The notes: a model not told the origin generated them from the letters alone. A stretch of DNA of 38,558 nt from Streptomyces exfoliatus (GCF_000725545.1 NZ_JNZP01000038.1:1-38558); one strand, 5' to 3'. Shown: positions 8,389 to 18,002, counted from the first letter of the stretch. Made by a program: numbers and translations.

Positions 8389-9299
8389 CGACCCACCCCC
8401 AGCTTCGGGTTGAGCACGGACTCGACGGCCCGGCCGCAGAGCGTGAAGGCGAGGGCGACCAGAGCGATGGCGATGCCCGGCGGGGCCAGGTACCACCAGT
8501 GCCCGGAGGAGACCGCACCCGCCTCGCGGGCGTCCTGGAGCATCCCGCCCCAGGAGACGACCGTCGGATCTCCGAGCCCGAGGAAGGCGAGGGTCGCCTC
8601 GGTGAGGATGGCGGTGGAGATGCCGAGCGTCGTCTGCGCGAGGACCAGCGGCATCACGTTGGGCAGCACGTGCCGGCTCATGACGTGCCGGTGGCCGCCG
8701 CCGAGCGCCGTCGCCCGTTCGATGTACGGGCGGGACTCGACCGCGATGGTCTGGGCCCGGACCAGACGGGCGGTGGTCGGCCAGGACGTCACGCCGATCG
8801 CCAGGACCACCGTCCACATCGACCGGGACATGACGGTGGCGAGCACGATCGCCAGGACCAGGGTGGGCATCACCAGGAACCAGTCGGTGATCCGCATGAC
8901 GACGGTCGAGAACCAGCCGCCGTAGTGCCCGGCGATGATGCCCACGAGGGTGCCGATGGCGACCGAGAGGGCCGCCGCGAGCAGCCCGACGATCAGCGAG
9001 ATCCGCGCCCCCCAGATCAGCAGGCCGAGCAGCGAGCGCCCGAACTGGTCGGTTCCGAGAGGGAATTCGGCGCTCGGCGACTCCAGGGCCGTGCCGGGGG
9101 CCTGCGTCACCGACTGCACGTCGGCGCCGACGAGCAGCGGGGCGGTGAGGGCGAGCAGGGCGATCAGGGCCAGCGCGGCGAGGCCGAAGAGCCCGGCGCG
9201 GTGCGTGCGGTACGCCTTCCAGAAGCGGGCCACCGTGCTCCGGCGGCGTTCCCAGGTCAGTGACGACGCCGACGCGGGCGTCGGTTTCGTGGAGGTCAT
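8385..9299 (-). CDS. Peptide-type ABC importer permease, OppC/DppC type
   Basis: This 304-residue inner-membrane permease has an N-terminal cytosolic tail, a first membrane helix at about 37-57, a large external loop with the family motif FPLGTDQFGRS, and five further helices. The EAA loop that contacts the ATPase is seen in YIERATALGGGHRHVMSRH, followed by VLPNVMP. The ATG at 9299 overlaps the stop of the upstream permease by four bases. It works with the neighbouring OppB-type permease to form the channel. Family assignment is firm and the substrate is unknown. Confidence 0.92.
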   Translation of the reverse strand: MTSTKPTPASASSLTWERRRSTVARFWKAYRTHRAGLFGLAALALIALLALTAPLLVGADVQSVTQAPGTALESPSAEFPLGTDQFGRSLLGLLIWGARISLIVGLLAAALSVAIGTLVGIIAGHYGGWFSTVVMRITDWFLVMPTLVLAIVLATVMSRSMWTVVLAIGVTSWPTTARLVRAQTIAVESRPYIERATALGGGHRHVMSRHVLPNVMPLVLAQTTLGISTAILTEATLAFLGLGDPTVVSWGGMLQDAREAGAVSSGHWWYLAPPGIAIALVALAFTLCGRAVESVLNPKLGVGR

Positions 9300-10357
9300 C
9301 GGCCCACCCGGGGGTCGAGCAGCGGATAGAGCAGGTCGGCGATCAGGTTCATCAGGATCATCGCTCCGGCGAAGACCACGAAGAGGCCCTGGACCAGGGG
9401 CAGGTCGGGCACGCTGAGCGCCTGGTAGAACAGCCCGCCGAGCCCCGGCCAGGAGAACACCGTCTCCACCAGGATCGAACCGGCTGCCACATGGCCCAGA
9501 TTGATGAAGATCATCGTGACGGTCGGCAGGAGCGCGTTCGGTACGGCGTGCCGACGGCGCACCGCGTCGTCGCGCAGGCCCTTCGCCCGCGCCGTCGTCA
9601 GGTAGTCGCCCCCCATCTCGTCGAGGAGCGAGGAGCGCATCACGAGCAGGGTCTGGGCGTATCCGACGGCCACGAGCGTGACGACGGGCAGCACCAGGTG
9701 GTGGGCCACGTCGAGGACGTACGCGAGTCCCGTCTCGCCCGTGCCCGACTCCATGCCGCCGGTCGGGAAGAGCCCGGGGATCGGCCCCATGCCCACGGAG
9801 AACACGATGATCAGCAGCAGTCCGAGCCAGAACGACGGCACCGACCACAGGGTCAGCGCGAGGCCGGTGTTCAGTCTGTCGCCGAGACCTCCGTGGCGCC
9901 AGGCCGAGCGGGTACCGAGCCAGAGCCCGAGCGCCGAGTAGATCACCACGGCGACCCCGGTGAGCAGCAGGGTCGCGGGCAGCTTCTCCGCGATCAGCTC
10001 CCCGACCGGGGCACGGAACTGGAACGAGGTGCCGAGGTCACCGCTCAGCGCCTTGGCGCAGTAGTCGGTGAACTGCTGCCACAGCGGCAGGTCGAGGCCG
10101 AACTGACGCCGGAGCGTCGCGAGTTGTTCGGCGGAGGTGGGCACGCCGTGCGTCATCGCCTTCACCGGGTCACCGGGGATGATCCGGAAGAGGAAGAAGC
10201 TGGTGACGAGAACGGCGAACAGCGAGACGAGCGCGCCGCCCAGCTTCCCCGCCGCGTGGCGGAGATAGCCGAGGGAGGAACCGGTGCGGGGTGCGCCGTC
10301 CGTGACGCGGGCCTTCTCGGCCCGCGCCACGTCGGCGGGAGTGCTTGCCGTCGTCAC
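9296..10357 (-). CDS. Peptide-type ABC importer permease, OppB/DppB type
   Basis: This 353-residue permease has a family-typical first helix near residues 38-58, followed by FRIIPGDPV and LRRQFGLDLPLWQQF, both conserved in OppB/DppB proteins. The EAA loop reads YLTTARAKGLRDDAVRRRH, followed by AVPNALLP. The last cytoplasmic segment ends in LLYPLLDPRV, a DppB hallmark. The start is GTG at 10357. It lies only four bases after the stop of the binding-protein gene, with AGGA next to that stop. The N-terminus is about 30 residues longer than in enteric homologues and polar. Confidence 0.92.
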   Translation of the reverse strand: MTTASTPADVARAEKARVTDGAPRTGSSLGYLRHAAGKLGGALVSLFAVLVTSFFLFRIIPGDPVKAMTHGVPTSAEQLATLRRQFGLDLPLWQQFTDYCAKALSGDLGTSFQFRAPVGELIAEKLPATLLLTGVAVVIYSALGLWLGTRSAWRHGGLGDRLNTGLALTLWSVPSFWLGLLLIIVFSVGMGPIPGLFPTGGMESGTGETGLAYVLDVAHHLVLPVVTLVAVGYAQTLLVMRSSLLDEMGGDYLTTARAKGLRDDAVRRRHAVPNALLPTVTMIFINLGHVAAGSILVETVFSWPGLGGLFYQALSVPDLPLVQGLFVVFAGAMILMNLIADLLYPLLDPRVGR

Positions 10358-10361
10358 GTTC

Positions 10362-12209
10362 CTACTCGCGGTCGTCGGCGGTGGAGCGGCGGCGGCGGGC
10401 GGCCCAGAGGCCCACGCCGAGGAGCACGATCGCGGCGGGGCCGACGACGAGCCAGAGACCGGCCGAGGAGGAGCTCTCCTTCTCCCCGGCGGCCGAGGCC
10501 GTGGGCACGGCCGACCACCAGCTCCAGTAGCCGTCCTGTCCCCACAGGTTGCCGGCGGCCTCCGGCATGGTCGTGATGGACGCGATCTGGTCCGTGCGGT
10601 ACGCCTCCAGGGCGTTCGGGTAGGCCATGATGTTCATGTACCCCGTGTCGTACAGCCGGGACTGCATCCGCTTCACCAGATCCGCCCGCTTGGCGGCGTC
10701 GTACTCCACCGCCTGCCGCGCGTAGAGCCCGTCGAACTCCTTGTCGCAGATGAAGTTGTCGGTGGCGCCGGTGTCCTTCGGGGTGGCCGGGAGCGTCCCG
10801 CAGGTGTGGATGGAGAGGACGTAGTCCGGGTCGGGGTTCACGGACCAGCCGTCGAAGGCGAGGTCGTAGTCGCCCTTGACCCACGGGTCAGAGACGCTGT
10901 CGAGGCATTCGACCTTCAGACCGATGCCGAGCTTGCCCCACCACTCCGTGAGGTACTTGCCGACCGCCTTGTCGTTCGGGTCGGTGGCGTGGCAGAGGAT
11001 CCGGAAGTCCAGCGGCTTCCCGTCCTTGCCGACGCGCTTCCCCTCGGCGTTCTTCCGGTACCCGGCCGCGTCGAGGACCTTCTCCGCCGCGGCGGGGTCG
11101 TACGCCCGCTTCTGTCCGTCCGCCGGCTTCCAGAAGTACGAGCCGAAGCGCGGCGGGATGTAGCCCTCGCCCTCGACGGCGTGGCCCTGGAAGACCTTGT
11201 CGACCAGGGCCGTCCGGTCGACCGCGAGGAAGAGGGCCTTGCGCACGGCCGGGTCGAGCAGTGCCTTGTGCCCGTTGCCGAAGGTCTTGCCGTCCTGCGC
11301 CTTCGCGCCCGGGTTGGTGGCGAGGGCGTAGAAGCGGCGGCCGGGCGCGTCGTTGACCTTGATGTTCTTCTGCGTCTTGAGGGCGTCGGCCTGGGCGGGC
11401 GTCAGGTTCGGTACGAAGGACACCTCGCCCTTCTGGAGGGCGGCGACGGCGGCGTCCCCGTCCTTGTAGTACTTGAAGACCAGCTCGTCGAACTTCGGCG
11501 CGCCCCGCCAGAACGTCTTGTTCGGCTTGAGCTTGATGTACTGGTCGACCTTGTAGTCCGTGATGACGAACGGGCCGTTGCCCACGATGGGGAACTGCTT
11601 GTCGTTGTTGAACTTCGAGAAGTCGCCGACCTTCTCCCAGACGTGCTTCGGCACGATCGGCACGTCGAGCGCCGCCATCGTCGCCTGCGGCTTCTTCAGC
11701 TGGATGACGAGCGTCCGCGGGTCGGGAGCGGTGACCTTCGCGAAGTTGGCCGTGAAGCTGCCGTTGGCGGTGGCGGCGTTCGGGTCGGTCATCATCTTGT
11801 TGAAGGTCCAGGCCGCGTCCTCCGCGGTGGCCTGCTTCCCGTCGGACCAGGTCGAGTCCTCGCGGATCGTGTACGTCCAGGTCAGCTTGTCCGGCGAGGG
11901 GGTCCACGCGGTCGCCAGGCCCGGGATCGGGCGGGCGTCCTTCGCGTCGTAGTTGGTGAGGTACTCGTACGCCAGCCGGTGGATGCTGGTCGAGGTGAGC
12001 TTCTGCGCGAGGAACGGGCTCAACGAGTCGATGCTCTGCGACACGGCGACGGTGAGCGTCTTCGGGGCGGCGGACTTGTCGTCCTCAGCGGCGGCGGTCC
12101 CGGGGGCGGCCACGAGCGAGACGGCGGTGACACCGGAGGCGAGCAGCAGGCGGAGTGCTCTGTGGGCGGCGGGGGCGGGACGGGGTGGAGCCTTCGTGAC
12201 CATGACCAT
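10362..12209 (-). CDS. Family 5 extracellular solute-binding protein with C-terminal membrane anchor
   Basis: This 615-residue binding protein feeds the downstream OppBCDF-type importer. A basic N-terminus plus hydrophobic segment (about 18-40) ends in PGTAAAEDD. This looks like a signal-peptidase I site, and there is no lipobox Cys. The mature domain is classic SBP_bac_5: SLSPFLAQ near the start, LATAWTPSPDKLTWTYTIRE, FNNDK, VGNGPFVITDY, and VRKALFLAVDRTALVDKV. After a Ser/Glu linker, residues about 584-604 form a hydrophobic helix followed by RRRR. The protein should therefore be tethered by its C-terminus instead of by a lipid. The ATG at 12209 has GAGG nine bases upstream; an ATG six bases later is an alternative. 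A TTGACG promoter lies upstream. The ligand is not predictable. Confidence 0.9.
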   Translation of the reverse strand: MVMVTKAPPRPAPAAHRALRLLLASGVTAVSLVAAPGTAAAEDDKSAAPKTLTVAVSQSIDSLSPFLAQKLTSTSIHRLAYEYLTNYDAKDARPIPGLATAWTPSPDKLTWTYTIREDSTWSDGKQATAEDAAWTFNKMMTDPNAATANGSFTANFAKVTAPDPRTLVIQLKKPQATMAALDVPIVPKHVWEKVGDFSKFNNDKQFPIVGNGPFVITDYKVDQYIKLKPNKTFWRGAPKFDELVFKYYKDGDAAVAALQKGEVSFVPNLTPAQADALKTQKNIKVNDAPGRRFYALATNPGAKAQDGKTFGNGHKALLDPAVRKALFLAVDRTALVDKVFQGHAVEGEGYIPPRFGSYFWKPADGQKRAYDPAAAEKVLDAAGYRKNAEGKRVGKDGKPLDFRILCHATDPNDKAVGKYLTEWWGKLGIGLKVECLDSVSDPWVKGDYDLAFDGWSVNPDPDYVLSIHTCGTLPATPKDTGATDNFICDKEFDGLYARQAVEYDAAKRADLVKRMQSRLYDTGYMNIMAYPNALEAYRTDQIASITTMPEAAGNLWGQDGYWSWWSAVPTASAAGEKESSSSAGLWLVVGPAAIVLLGVGLWAARRRRSTADDRE

Positions 12210-12271
12210 GGGACGTGACCTCGCGTCGGGGGATCTGTCGTGGATCTTGGGCTGACGATGGGTGAAGCGAA

Positions 12272-12301
12272 GGTTTATCAGCGGTGGTCTGCCGTCGTCA
12301 A
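12272..12301 (-). promoter_or_regulatory. Putative vegetative promoter of the ABC importer operon
   Basis: On the minus strand, TTGACG (12301-12296) is followed by an 18-base spacer and TAAACC (12277-12272), a HrdB-like arrangement. It would start transcription about 55 bases before the binding-protein ATG. A second TTGACG lies 11 bases further upstream (12312-12307). Confidence 0.5.
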
Positions 12302-12340
12302 CGATCCGTCAAACCCCTTGTGGGCTGCGGGAATGCCAAG

Positions 12341-12372
12341 AGGCCCCGTACCGGGGTACCGGTACGGGGCCT
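12341..12372 (-). terminator. 14-bp hairpin after the EspI-like gene
   Basis: A perfect 14-bp stem (12341-12354 with 12359-12372) has a GGTA-type tetraloop and starts 24 bases past the TAA of the ParA-like gene. There is no T-run beyond it, which is usual for Streptomyces. It insulates the T7SS unit from the importer operon in the same direction. Confidence 0.8.
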
Positions 12373-12395
12373 CATTGGTCTACTCCTGTGACGCC

Positions 12396-15300
12396 TTACT
12401 GCTGAGGGGCTGGCGGAGCCTGCGGAGGCTGCTCGGCATGCCACTCGGGCGGCGGGACCTGGGCCTGTCCCTGATCGTGGCCCTGACCGGGTCCCTGGCC
12501 GAACCCGGAGCCGTGGTCCTGCGGATCCGTCTGCGGGGGCAGCGGCTGACCGGGCTGCGGCTGCTGCCAGCCCTGGGGCATCCCGGGCCGGCCGGGGGGC
12601 GTCCCGTACGGCTGTCCGGGCGCGGGCTGTGCTCCGTACGGCTGACCCGGCGCGGGCTGCGCACCGTAGGGCTGACCACCGGGCATGGGCTGTCCGGGCA
12701 TCGACTGACCCTGCACCGGCTGTCCCTGCGCGGGCGGTGCTCCGTACGGCTGTCCGGGCGCGGGCTGTGCTCCGTACGGCTGCCCGGGAGCCGGTGGCTG
12801 TCCGTAGGGCTGCTGCGGCGGGTACGGCTGCCCGGCGGCGGGCTGCGCCCCGTACGGCTGTCCGGGTACGGGCTGTCCGGGCGCGAACTGCCCCGGCGCG
12901 AACTGCCCCGGTACGGGCTGCCCCGGCATCGGCTGGCCGTGCACCGGCTGCCCGGGCATGGGCTGACCACCGGGCATGGGCTGTCCGGGCATCGGCTGCC
13001 CGCCCGGCATCGGCTGTCCCGGCATCTGCGGGCCGCCCGGCATGGGCGGGGCCATGTGCGGAGGCAGCGCGCCCTGGCCGTCACCCGTCCAGAGCCCCTG
13101 CGCCTGCTGCGCCCGTACGAAGTCCTCGGCCACCATCGCCGAGAGGTGGAAGTACGCCTCCCGGGTCTTCGGCCGCATCATGTCGAGGTCCACCTCGGCG
13201 CCGGCCGACAGGTGCTCGTCGAAGGGCACGACCACGACACCGCGGCAGCGGGTCTGGAAGTGCTGGACGATGTCCTCGACCTTGATCATCTTGCCGGTCT
13301 CGCGGACCCCCGAGATGACCGTGATGGAGCGCTGCACCAGATCCGCGTAGCCGTGCGCGGAGAGCCAGTCCAGCGTCGTCGAGGCGCTGGAGGCGCCGTC
13401 CACGGAGGGCGTGGAGATGATGATCAGCTGATCGGCGAGGTCGAGCACCCCGCGCATCGCGCTGTACAGCAGGCCGGTGCCCGAGTCCGTGAGGATGATC
13501 GGGTACTGCTTGCCGAGGACGTCGATCGCGCGCCGGTAGTCCTCGTCGTTGAAGGTCGTCGAGACCGCCGGGTCCACGTCGTTGGCGAGGATCTCCAGAC
13601 CTGAGGGCGCCTGCGAGGTGAACCGGCGGATGTCCATGTACGAGTGGAGGTACGGGATCGCCTGCACCAGGTCGCGGATGGTCGCCCCGGTCTCGCGCCG
13701 CACCCGGCGGCCCAGCGTGCCGGCGTCCGGGTTGGCGTCGATCGCCAGGATCTTGTCCTGCCGCTCGGTCGCCAGGGTCGCGCCGAGCGCGGTGGTCGTC
13801 GTGGTCTTGCCGACACCGCCCTTGAGCGAGATGACCGCGATCCGGTAGCAGGAGAGGACCGGCGTGCGGATCAGCTCCAGCTTGCGCTGCCGCTCCGCCT
13901 CCTCCTTCTTCCCGCCCAGCTTGAAACGCGCCGCGCCACCGGGCGTCCGGCTGGACTTCGGCTTCTGCTTGTTGTTCCGCAGCAGCCGGTCGGAGGACAG
14001 CTCGACGGCCGCGTTGTACCCGAGCGGGGCGCCCGGCACGGAACGCTCGCGCTGGTCGTGCGTCACGGGCGAGGGCCACGCGGCACCGGTCCGCGGGTCG
14101 ACCGGCTGATGCGGGTCCTGCGGCGGCTGCGGTGCGGAGGCCTGCGGGGGCACGGCGGCGGGGTGCGGGTAGCCGTACCCGCCGCCCGGCACCTGGGCCT
14201 GCGGAGGCACGCCACCGGGGACACCCGGCTGCTGCGGGTAGCCGTAACCGCCCTGCTGCGGAGGCGTCCCGGACTGCGGGTAGCCGTAGCCGCCCTGCGG
14301 GCCGGGAGCGGGCGCCTGAGGGGCCTGCGGAGCTTGAGGAGCCTGCGGGTAGCCGTAGGAGCCGGGTGTCTGGGCCTGAGGCTGGGGCTGGGGGTACGGC
14401 TGGGCCTGCGGCGGTACGGGGCCGGGCGCGGCGGCGGTTTCGGGCGGGGGCCAGGCGGCGGCGGGCGGCAACGGCGCGGCCTGGGGCGCCGGCTGGGCAC
14501 CCTGGGCCTGCTGCGCGGGCCACTGCTGGGCGGGTGCGGGCGCGGCCGGCTGGAAGGACGGCGGCAGCGGCGGCAGCCCGGTCCCCGCACCGGACTGCGG
14601 ACCGGCGGCGGGGAGGGGCCCGGGAGCGGCGCCGGGGCCGAAGCTCTGCGGCGGCGCGTCGGGGTGCGGGTAGGCGGCGGCGGGTGCCGCGGGCGCGGCG
14701 GCGGCCGGGTGGACCTCGGGGGCCGCGGGCTCGGCGGGAGCCTCGGCGGCAACCGGGGCGCCGGCGACCGCCTGTGACTCCCCTTCGGCGCCTTCGGCGG
14801 CCTCCGTGTCCCCGGTGCTCTCCGCACCGGGCCCGGTCACATCGGCCGTCGCGGCCGCTTCCGCGGCGGGCTCGGTCCGCGCCGACGCGCTGCCGTCGGC
14901 GGCGTCGGCGGCGTCTGCCGTGGAGGAGCCGTCGGCGTCGCAACCGTCGGCGTCGGCGACCGGAGTCGCGTCACCGTCCTGACGGTCCGCACCCGAGGCG
15001 GGCGCCTGACCGGCGTCGGTCGCGTCAGTCGTGTCCGTCTCGCCCGTCGTGGCATCGGGCGTCGCGGTATCGGGCGTCGCCTCCGCCTCCGCCGCACGCT
15101 CCGCGATCTCCTGCTGGAGTGCGGCGGGGGAGAAGCGCATGGTCGCGCCGCTCTCGATGTCCCCACCGCCGAAGGAGGCCCCGGAGGCGGAGGCCTCCGG
15201 CACGGCGGCCGGAGCGGGCACCGAAGCGCCCGGCAGCGGAGGCACCTCCGCACCCGGCGGAGTCGTACCGACGGAAGCAACCGGAGCCGCAGGGGCCACG

Positions 15301-15647
15301 GGAGCAACCGGAGCCGAGGGAGCCACAGGAGCCACGGGAGAAACCGGCGCAGCCGGCGCCGCGGGAGGCACGGCGACCTCGCCCGTCCCCGCCGGCGGAG
15401 CCCCCGCGTTCCAGCTCGGCTCGAAGCCGCTGCCCGCCGGGAGGCCCGGTACGGGGAGCGGCGTTCCGCTCGGCGGCGGGGGAGTGGCACCGCCCGCCCC
15501 CGCACCGCCCGACGCGTTCTGCGTGTACCAGGCGGGCGGGGTGTAGTCGATGGTGAACTCACCCGTCATCTCGGCGGGATCCGCGTCGGACTGATCGTCG
15601 GCGGGCGGATTCCAACCCCCGTGGATCTCGTCGCGATCGCCGTTCAC
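12396..15647 (-). CDS. EspI-like ParA/MinD-family ATPase with long Pro/Ala/Gln repeats (T7SS-associated)
   Basis: This is a 1083-residue cytosolic protein in three parts. The first 550 or so residues are disordered and Pro/Ala/Glu-rich, with APVAP repeats and four GYGYP-type units. A SIMIBI ATPase domain spans about 600-850, with deviant Walker A KGGVGKT at 609-615, the [12 protein letters not shown] segment, and IILTDSGTG plus [10 protein letters not shown] strands. The tail of about 225 residues is made of [10 protein letters not shown] and [10 protein letters not shown] repeats. This architecture matches EspI-like proteins of mycobacterial ESX-1 and the ParA-like protein of the Streptomyces ESX locus, although here the ATPase is followed by a second repeat tail. 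The GTG at 15647 has AGGAGG four bases upstream. It is third in the minus-strand unit after eccE and the unknown gene. Its role in secretion is inferred from family and position. Confidence 0.88.
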   Translation of the reverse strand: MNGDRDEIHGGWNPPADDQSDADPAEMTGEFTIDYTPPAWYTQNASGGAGAGGATPPPPSGTPLPVPGLPAGSGFEPSWNAGAPPAGTGEVAVPPAAPAAPVSPVAPVAPSAPVAPVAPAAPVASVGTTPPGAEVPPLPGASVPAPAAVPEASASGASFGGGDIESGATMRFSPAALQQEIAERAAEAEATPDTATPDATTGETDTTDATDAGQAPASGADRQDGDATPVADADGCDADGSSTADAADAADGSASARTEPAAEAAATADVTGPGAESTGDTEAAEGAEGESQAVAGAPVAAEAPAEPAAPEVHPAAAAPAAPAAAYPHPDAPPQSFGPGAAPGPLPAAGPQSGAGTGLPPLPPSFQPAAPAPAQQWPAQQAQGAQPAPQAAPLPPAAAWPPPETAAAPGPVPPQAQPYPQPQPQAQTPGSYGYPQAPQAPQAPQAPAPGPQGGYGYPQSGTPPQQGGYGYPQQPGVPGGVPPQAQVPGGGYGYPHPAAVPPQASAPQPPQDPHQPVDPRTGAAWPSPVTHDQRERSVPGAPLGYNAAVELSSDRLLRNNKQKPKSSRTPGGAARFKLGGKKEEAERQRKLELIRTPVLSCYRIAVISLKGGVGKTTTTTALGATLATERQDKILAIDANPDAGTLGRRVRRETGATIRDLVQAIPYLHSYMDIRRFTSQAPSGLEILANDVDPAVSTTFNDEDYRRAIDVLGKQYPIILTDSGTGLLYSAMRGVLDLADQLIIISTPSVDGASSASTTLDWLSAHGYADLVQRSITVISGVRETGKMIKVEDIVQHFQTRCRGVVVVPFDEHLSAGAEVDLDMMRPKTREAYFHLSAMVAEDFVRAQQAQGLWTGDGQGALPPHMAPPMPGGPQMPGQPMPGGQPMPGQPMPGGQPMPGQPVHGQPMPGQPVPGQFAPGQFAPGQPVPGQPYGAQPAAGQPYPPQQPYGQPPAPGQPYGAQPAPGQPYGAPPAQGQPVQGQSMPGQPMPGGQPYGAQPAPGQPYGAQPAPGQPYGTPPGRPGMPQGWQQPQPGQPLPPQTDPQDHGSGFGQGPGQGHDQGQAQVPPPEWHAEQPPQAPPAPQQ
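12603..13050 (-). repeat. Degenerate 30-bp class tandem repeats encoding Pro/Gly/Gln decapeptides
   Basis: About 450 bases encode repeated [10 protein letters not shown] units (roughly 12603-12870) and then [10 protein letters not shown] / VPGQ units (roughly 12870-13050). Near-identical stretches recur, for example around 12612-12643 and 12750-12780. This is coding sequence of the EspI-like tail and probably varies in length between strains. Confidence 0.75.
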
Positions 15648-15876
15648 TTTGCCTCCTGGTGTGGTCGAGCACCCTTGTGCCGTGGTGGGGCGGGGCCCTT
15701 CCACCCTAATCGGCGCGGGCAACCCCCGGGCAGGCCCGAAGGCCCCTCCGCGCCCCTCCCCGTGAACGGGTCAGGGGCCCAAGTGACCTGACCGCGCCAC
15801 AGAGTGAAAACCCCCGCCGTTCAAAACATTGCAAAAGCGGACGTACGTGAGCGACTTCGCGCCGTTCCGTCGCCGC

Positions 15877-16701
15877 TCAGTCCATCCGGCGCGCGCCGCC
15901 CAACAATCCGGTCTCGGCGTCCGTCGCCTGCGTCATCACGAACTGCCGGTCGCCCGGCGTGCACCAGAGGGTCACCCCGTCCGCGAGCGTGGACAGCGCC
16001 TCGTACTCGTGGCGCGGCAGGCTCATGATGCGGCCGATCTGCGCGGCCTCGTCGGGGGAGACCCGCTGGACGCCGACGAGCGAGGACTTCTCCAGGAGCC
16101 GGGGCGCCACCGGGCTCAGATAGGGCAGCAGCGTCAGCACCGACTGCCAGGGCGCCGACACGACCCGGCCGCGCGGCGGCCGCATGCCGCAGTCGCGCAC
16201 CACGACCACCGGACTGCCCGCGGACGCGCCCTGCGGCGGCACCCGCCCCACGTCGTGCAGCGAGATGCACGGCTGTCCGCCGCCCGCGGCCTGCGCGAGC
16301 GCCGTCCACGCCTGCGCGCGGCCGGTCTCGACCGCCACCCGGGCGCCGGTCGCGGCCGCCCGCAGCGCGAGCACCTGCGCGGTCCACAGCCCGCCGATGA
16401 GGGTGATGTCGTACGGGACGGGCCGGTTGATGCCGAGCACGGCCGGGCGGCTCTCGGCGTCGACGCCGATCACCATGCCGTCGTCGCCGACCGGCAGGGC
16501 CAGCGCGTCGAGCTGGTCGAGGGGCACGGAGTGCCGGTCGCGGCGCGGGCCGACGAGCCCGAAACCGAACCGGGGCCGCGCGCCCCGCCCCGTACCCCGG
16601 GCATCGCTGCCCCGAGAACCCCGCGGATCCGTACCGCGCGAGGCCGGCCTGCCGGAACGGGCCGGCGTACCGAAGGACGAAGAGGAAGCGGAGGAGGACA
16701 T
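15877..16701 (-). CDS. T7SS-locus protein of unknown function, possible P-loop-less EccC-like module
   Basis: This 274-residue protein has no signal peptide or obvious membrane segment. Residues 1-45 are a Ser/Arg/Gly-rich basic tail. Then comes GMVIGVDAESRPAVLGINRP and ITLIGGLWTAQVLALR with ARVAVETGR. This order (acidic strand, hydrophobic strand, Gly turn, helix, strand) resembles the start of FtsK/EccC ATPase modules. However, LIGGLWTAQ stands where EccC has a Walker A. The end holds VTLWCTPGDRQFVM and TGLLGGARR. The ATG overlaps the eccE stop by one base (TGATG), so translation is coupled to eccE. The EspI-like gene follows 229 bases downstream. I cannot name the family. The EccC resemblance is an inference from pattern only. 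Confidence 0.8.
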   Translation of the reverse strand: MSSSASSSSFGTPARSGRPASRGTDPRGSRGSDARGTGRGARPRFGFGLVGPRRDRHSVPLDQLDALALPVGDDGMVIGVDAESRPAVLGINRPVPYDITLIGGLWTAQVLALRAAATGARVAVETGRAQAWTALAQAAGGGQPCISLHDVGRVPPQGASAGSPVVVVRDCGMRPPRGRVVSAPWQSVLTLLPYLSPVAPRLLEKSSLVGVQRVSPDEAAQIGRIMSLPRHEYEALSTLADGVTLWCTPGDRQFVMTQATDAETGLLGGARRMD

Positions 16702-18002
16702 CAGCGCGCACCCCCCAGCGGAAGCGTCGCGAGGATGCCGGGCACCTGTTCCCTGTCGAGTCGCACCAGGCCCGTCCTCACCCCGCGTGCCGCACGCTCC
16801 AGTTCGTGCCGCGCGGTCACCAGTTCCTCGTCGCTCCGTCCGGTGATCCGTACGTGTCCGGTCACCGTCACCTCCTGCCGGTCCCCACCGCTCAGCGTCA
16901 GGCTGAACGTCGTCGCGAGCGCGGGCAGCGACGTCAGCAGGGCCACCAGCTGAGGCATCGAGGCCCCCGAGCCGCCCTGGCCGCCCAGTTGGGGCCAGCG
17001 CCCCACCCAGTACGTCGTGTGCCGCCGGTCGTCGACCCGCCAGGTCCTGGCGGTCTCCTGCGTCCGCCGCCCCTGCGCCTGTCCCCGGCCCGCCTGCGCT
17101 ATCGCCATCGGGCTCGCGCAGGTGGAGGTGGCGATCGCCGAGGTCAGTTCCTGCTCCGTCAGGACGCTCGCCCGGAAACCGGCGCCCGCCAGCCGGCTCG
17201 CCAGCTGGTCCGCCGCCCGGACCACGCACTTCTGCGCACCCGCCAGGCCGCCGCCGCGCGCGGCGACCGCCTCAGGGCACAGCTCGGGGTCGAGCTTGAG
17301 CGCGATCCAGGTGATCCGTACCGCGGGCGAACCCGTCTGCGCCTGCAGCGGCCCGTAGTTGCGCGCGGCCATCGACTGCGCGGGCAGGTGCGGCGCGGGC
17401 GCCGGCTGGGTGTGCTGCACGATCTGCGCCGACTCCAGCCGGATGCCGTCCACGCTCAGCACGTCCCGGACGAGCCCCACGGGCAGCGGTCGCGACGCCC
17501 GGTCGGGACGCAGCGCCGTGCCGTCCGACTCGACCCGCAGGACGGCGGTCAGGAAGGTGCCGTCTCCGACCATGCCGACCGGCCGACGGTCCCGGTCGCT
17601 GTAGGCGTACGTCCGCAGCGCCGGGTCGCACTCCACGACCGGGGCGAATCCCGGCTCCGTGCCCTCCGGCACCGTGAACGACGACGCCCGGCGGCCGCGG
17701 GCCCGCAGCGCGAGGAAGGTGCCGAGCCACTCGGGCAGCGAGCGCCGGTGCCGTCGTACGACCGCGAGGAGCAGGAGCACCACGGCGACCACGCCCGCGG
17801 GCACCAGCAGCATCGGATCGACGACCCAGGCGACCGCGAGCAGGGCCGCCGCCACCTCGATCAGTACGAGCTGTTGCAATCGGAACGAACCGAAGTGTCC
17901 CGGACGTGCCTGAAGCCTCGGTGAGACCGAGGAGACGGGTCCCGTGGACGGGGGTTCGGAGGCGGTGGCCGCTGCGGGCCGCGTCCGCGTCGCGGAAGCC
18001 AT
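16701..18002 (-). CDS. eccE: Type VII secretion protein EccE
   Basis: EccE is a peripheral component of the ESX membrane complex. The 433-residue protein has a polar N-terminus and two adjacent membrane helices (about 45-60 and 66-84) ending in RRHRRS. A long cytosolic domain follows, with SFTVPEG, YAYSDRDRRPVGMVGDG and the WRVDDRRHTTYWV segment near residue 320. Two TM helices plus a soluble domain of this length is the EccE architecture. The ATG at 18002 has GAGGGGG about ten bases upstream. It is the first gene of a minus-strand unit and is divergent from eccB, 188 bases away. No enzymatic motif was seen. The family call rests on architecture, residue pattern and position among other ecc genes. 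Confidence 0.88.
   Translation of the reverse strand: MASATRTRPAAATASEPPSTGPVSSVSPRLQARPGHFGSFRLQQLVLIEVAAALLAVAWVVDPMLLVPAGVVAVVLLLLAVVRRHRRSLPEWLGTFLALRARGRRASSFTVPEGTEPGFAPVVECDPALRTYAYSDRDRRPVGMVGDGTFLTAVLRVESDGTALRPDRASRPLPVGLVRDVLSVDGIRLESAQIVQHTQPAPAPHLPAQSMAARNYGPLQAQTGSPAVRITWIALKLDPELCPEAVAARGGGLAGAQKCVVRAADQLASRLAGAGFRASVLTEQELTSAIATSTCASPMAIAQAGRGQAQGRRTQETARTWRVDDRRHTTYWVGRWPQLGGQGGSGASMPQLVALLTSLPALATTFSLTLSGGDRQEVTVTGHVRITGRSDEELVTARHELERAARGVRTGLVRLDREQVPGILATLPLGGAR

Noticed and set aside
12603..13050. Possible CRISPR-like or non-coding tandem array
   Set aside because: The repeats keep the reading frame and encode Pro/Gly/Gln decapeptides. There are no unique spacers of constant length.
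12240..13604. 454-codon plus-strand frame over the oppA upstream region and the EspI-like tail
   Set aside because: It consists of Arg/Leu/Gly repeats that mirror the Pro/Gln/Gly tail of the EspI-like gene. It also crosses the terminator hairpin at 12341-12372.
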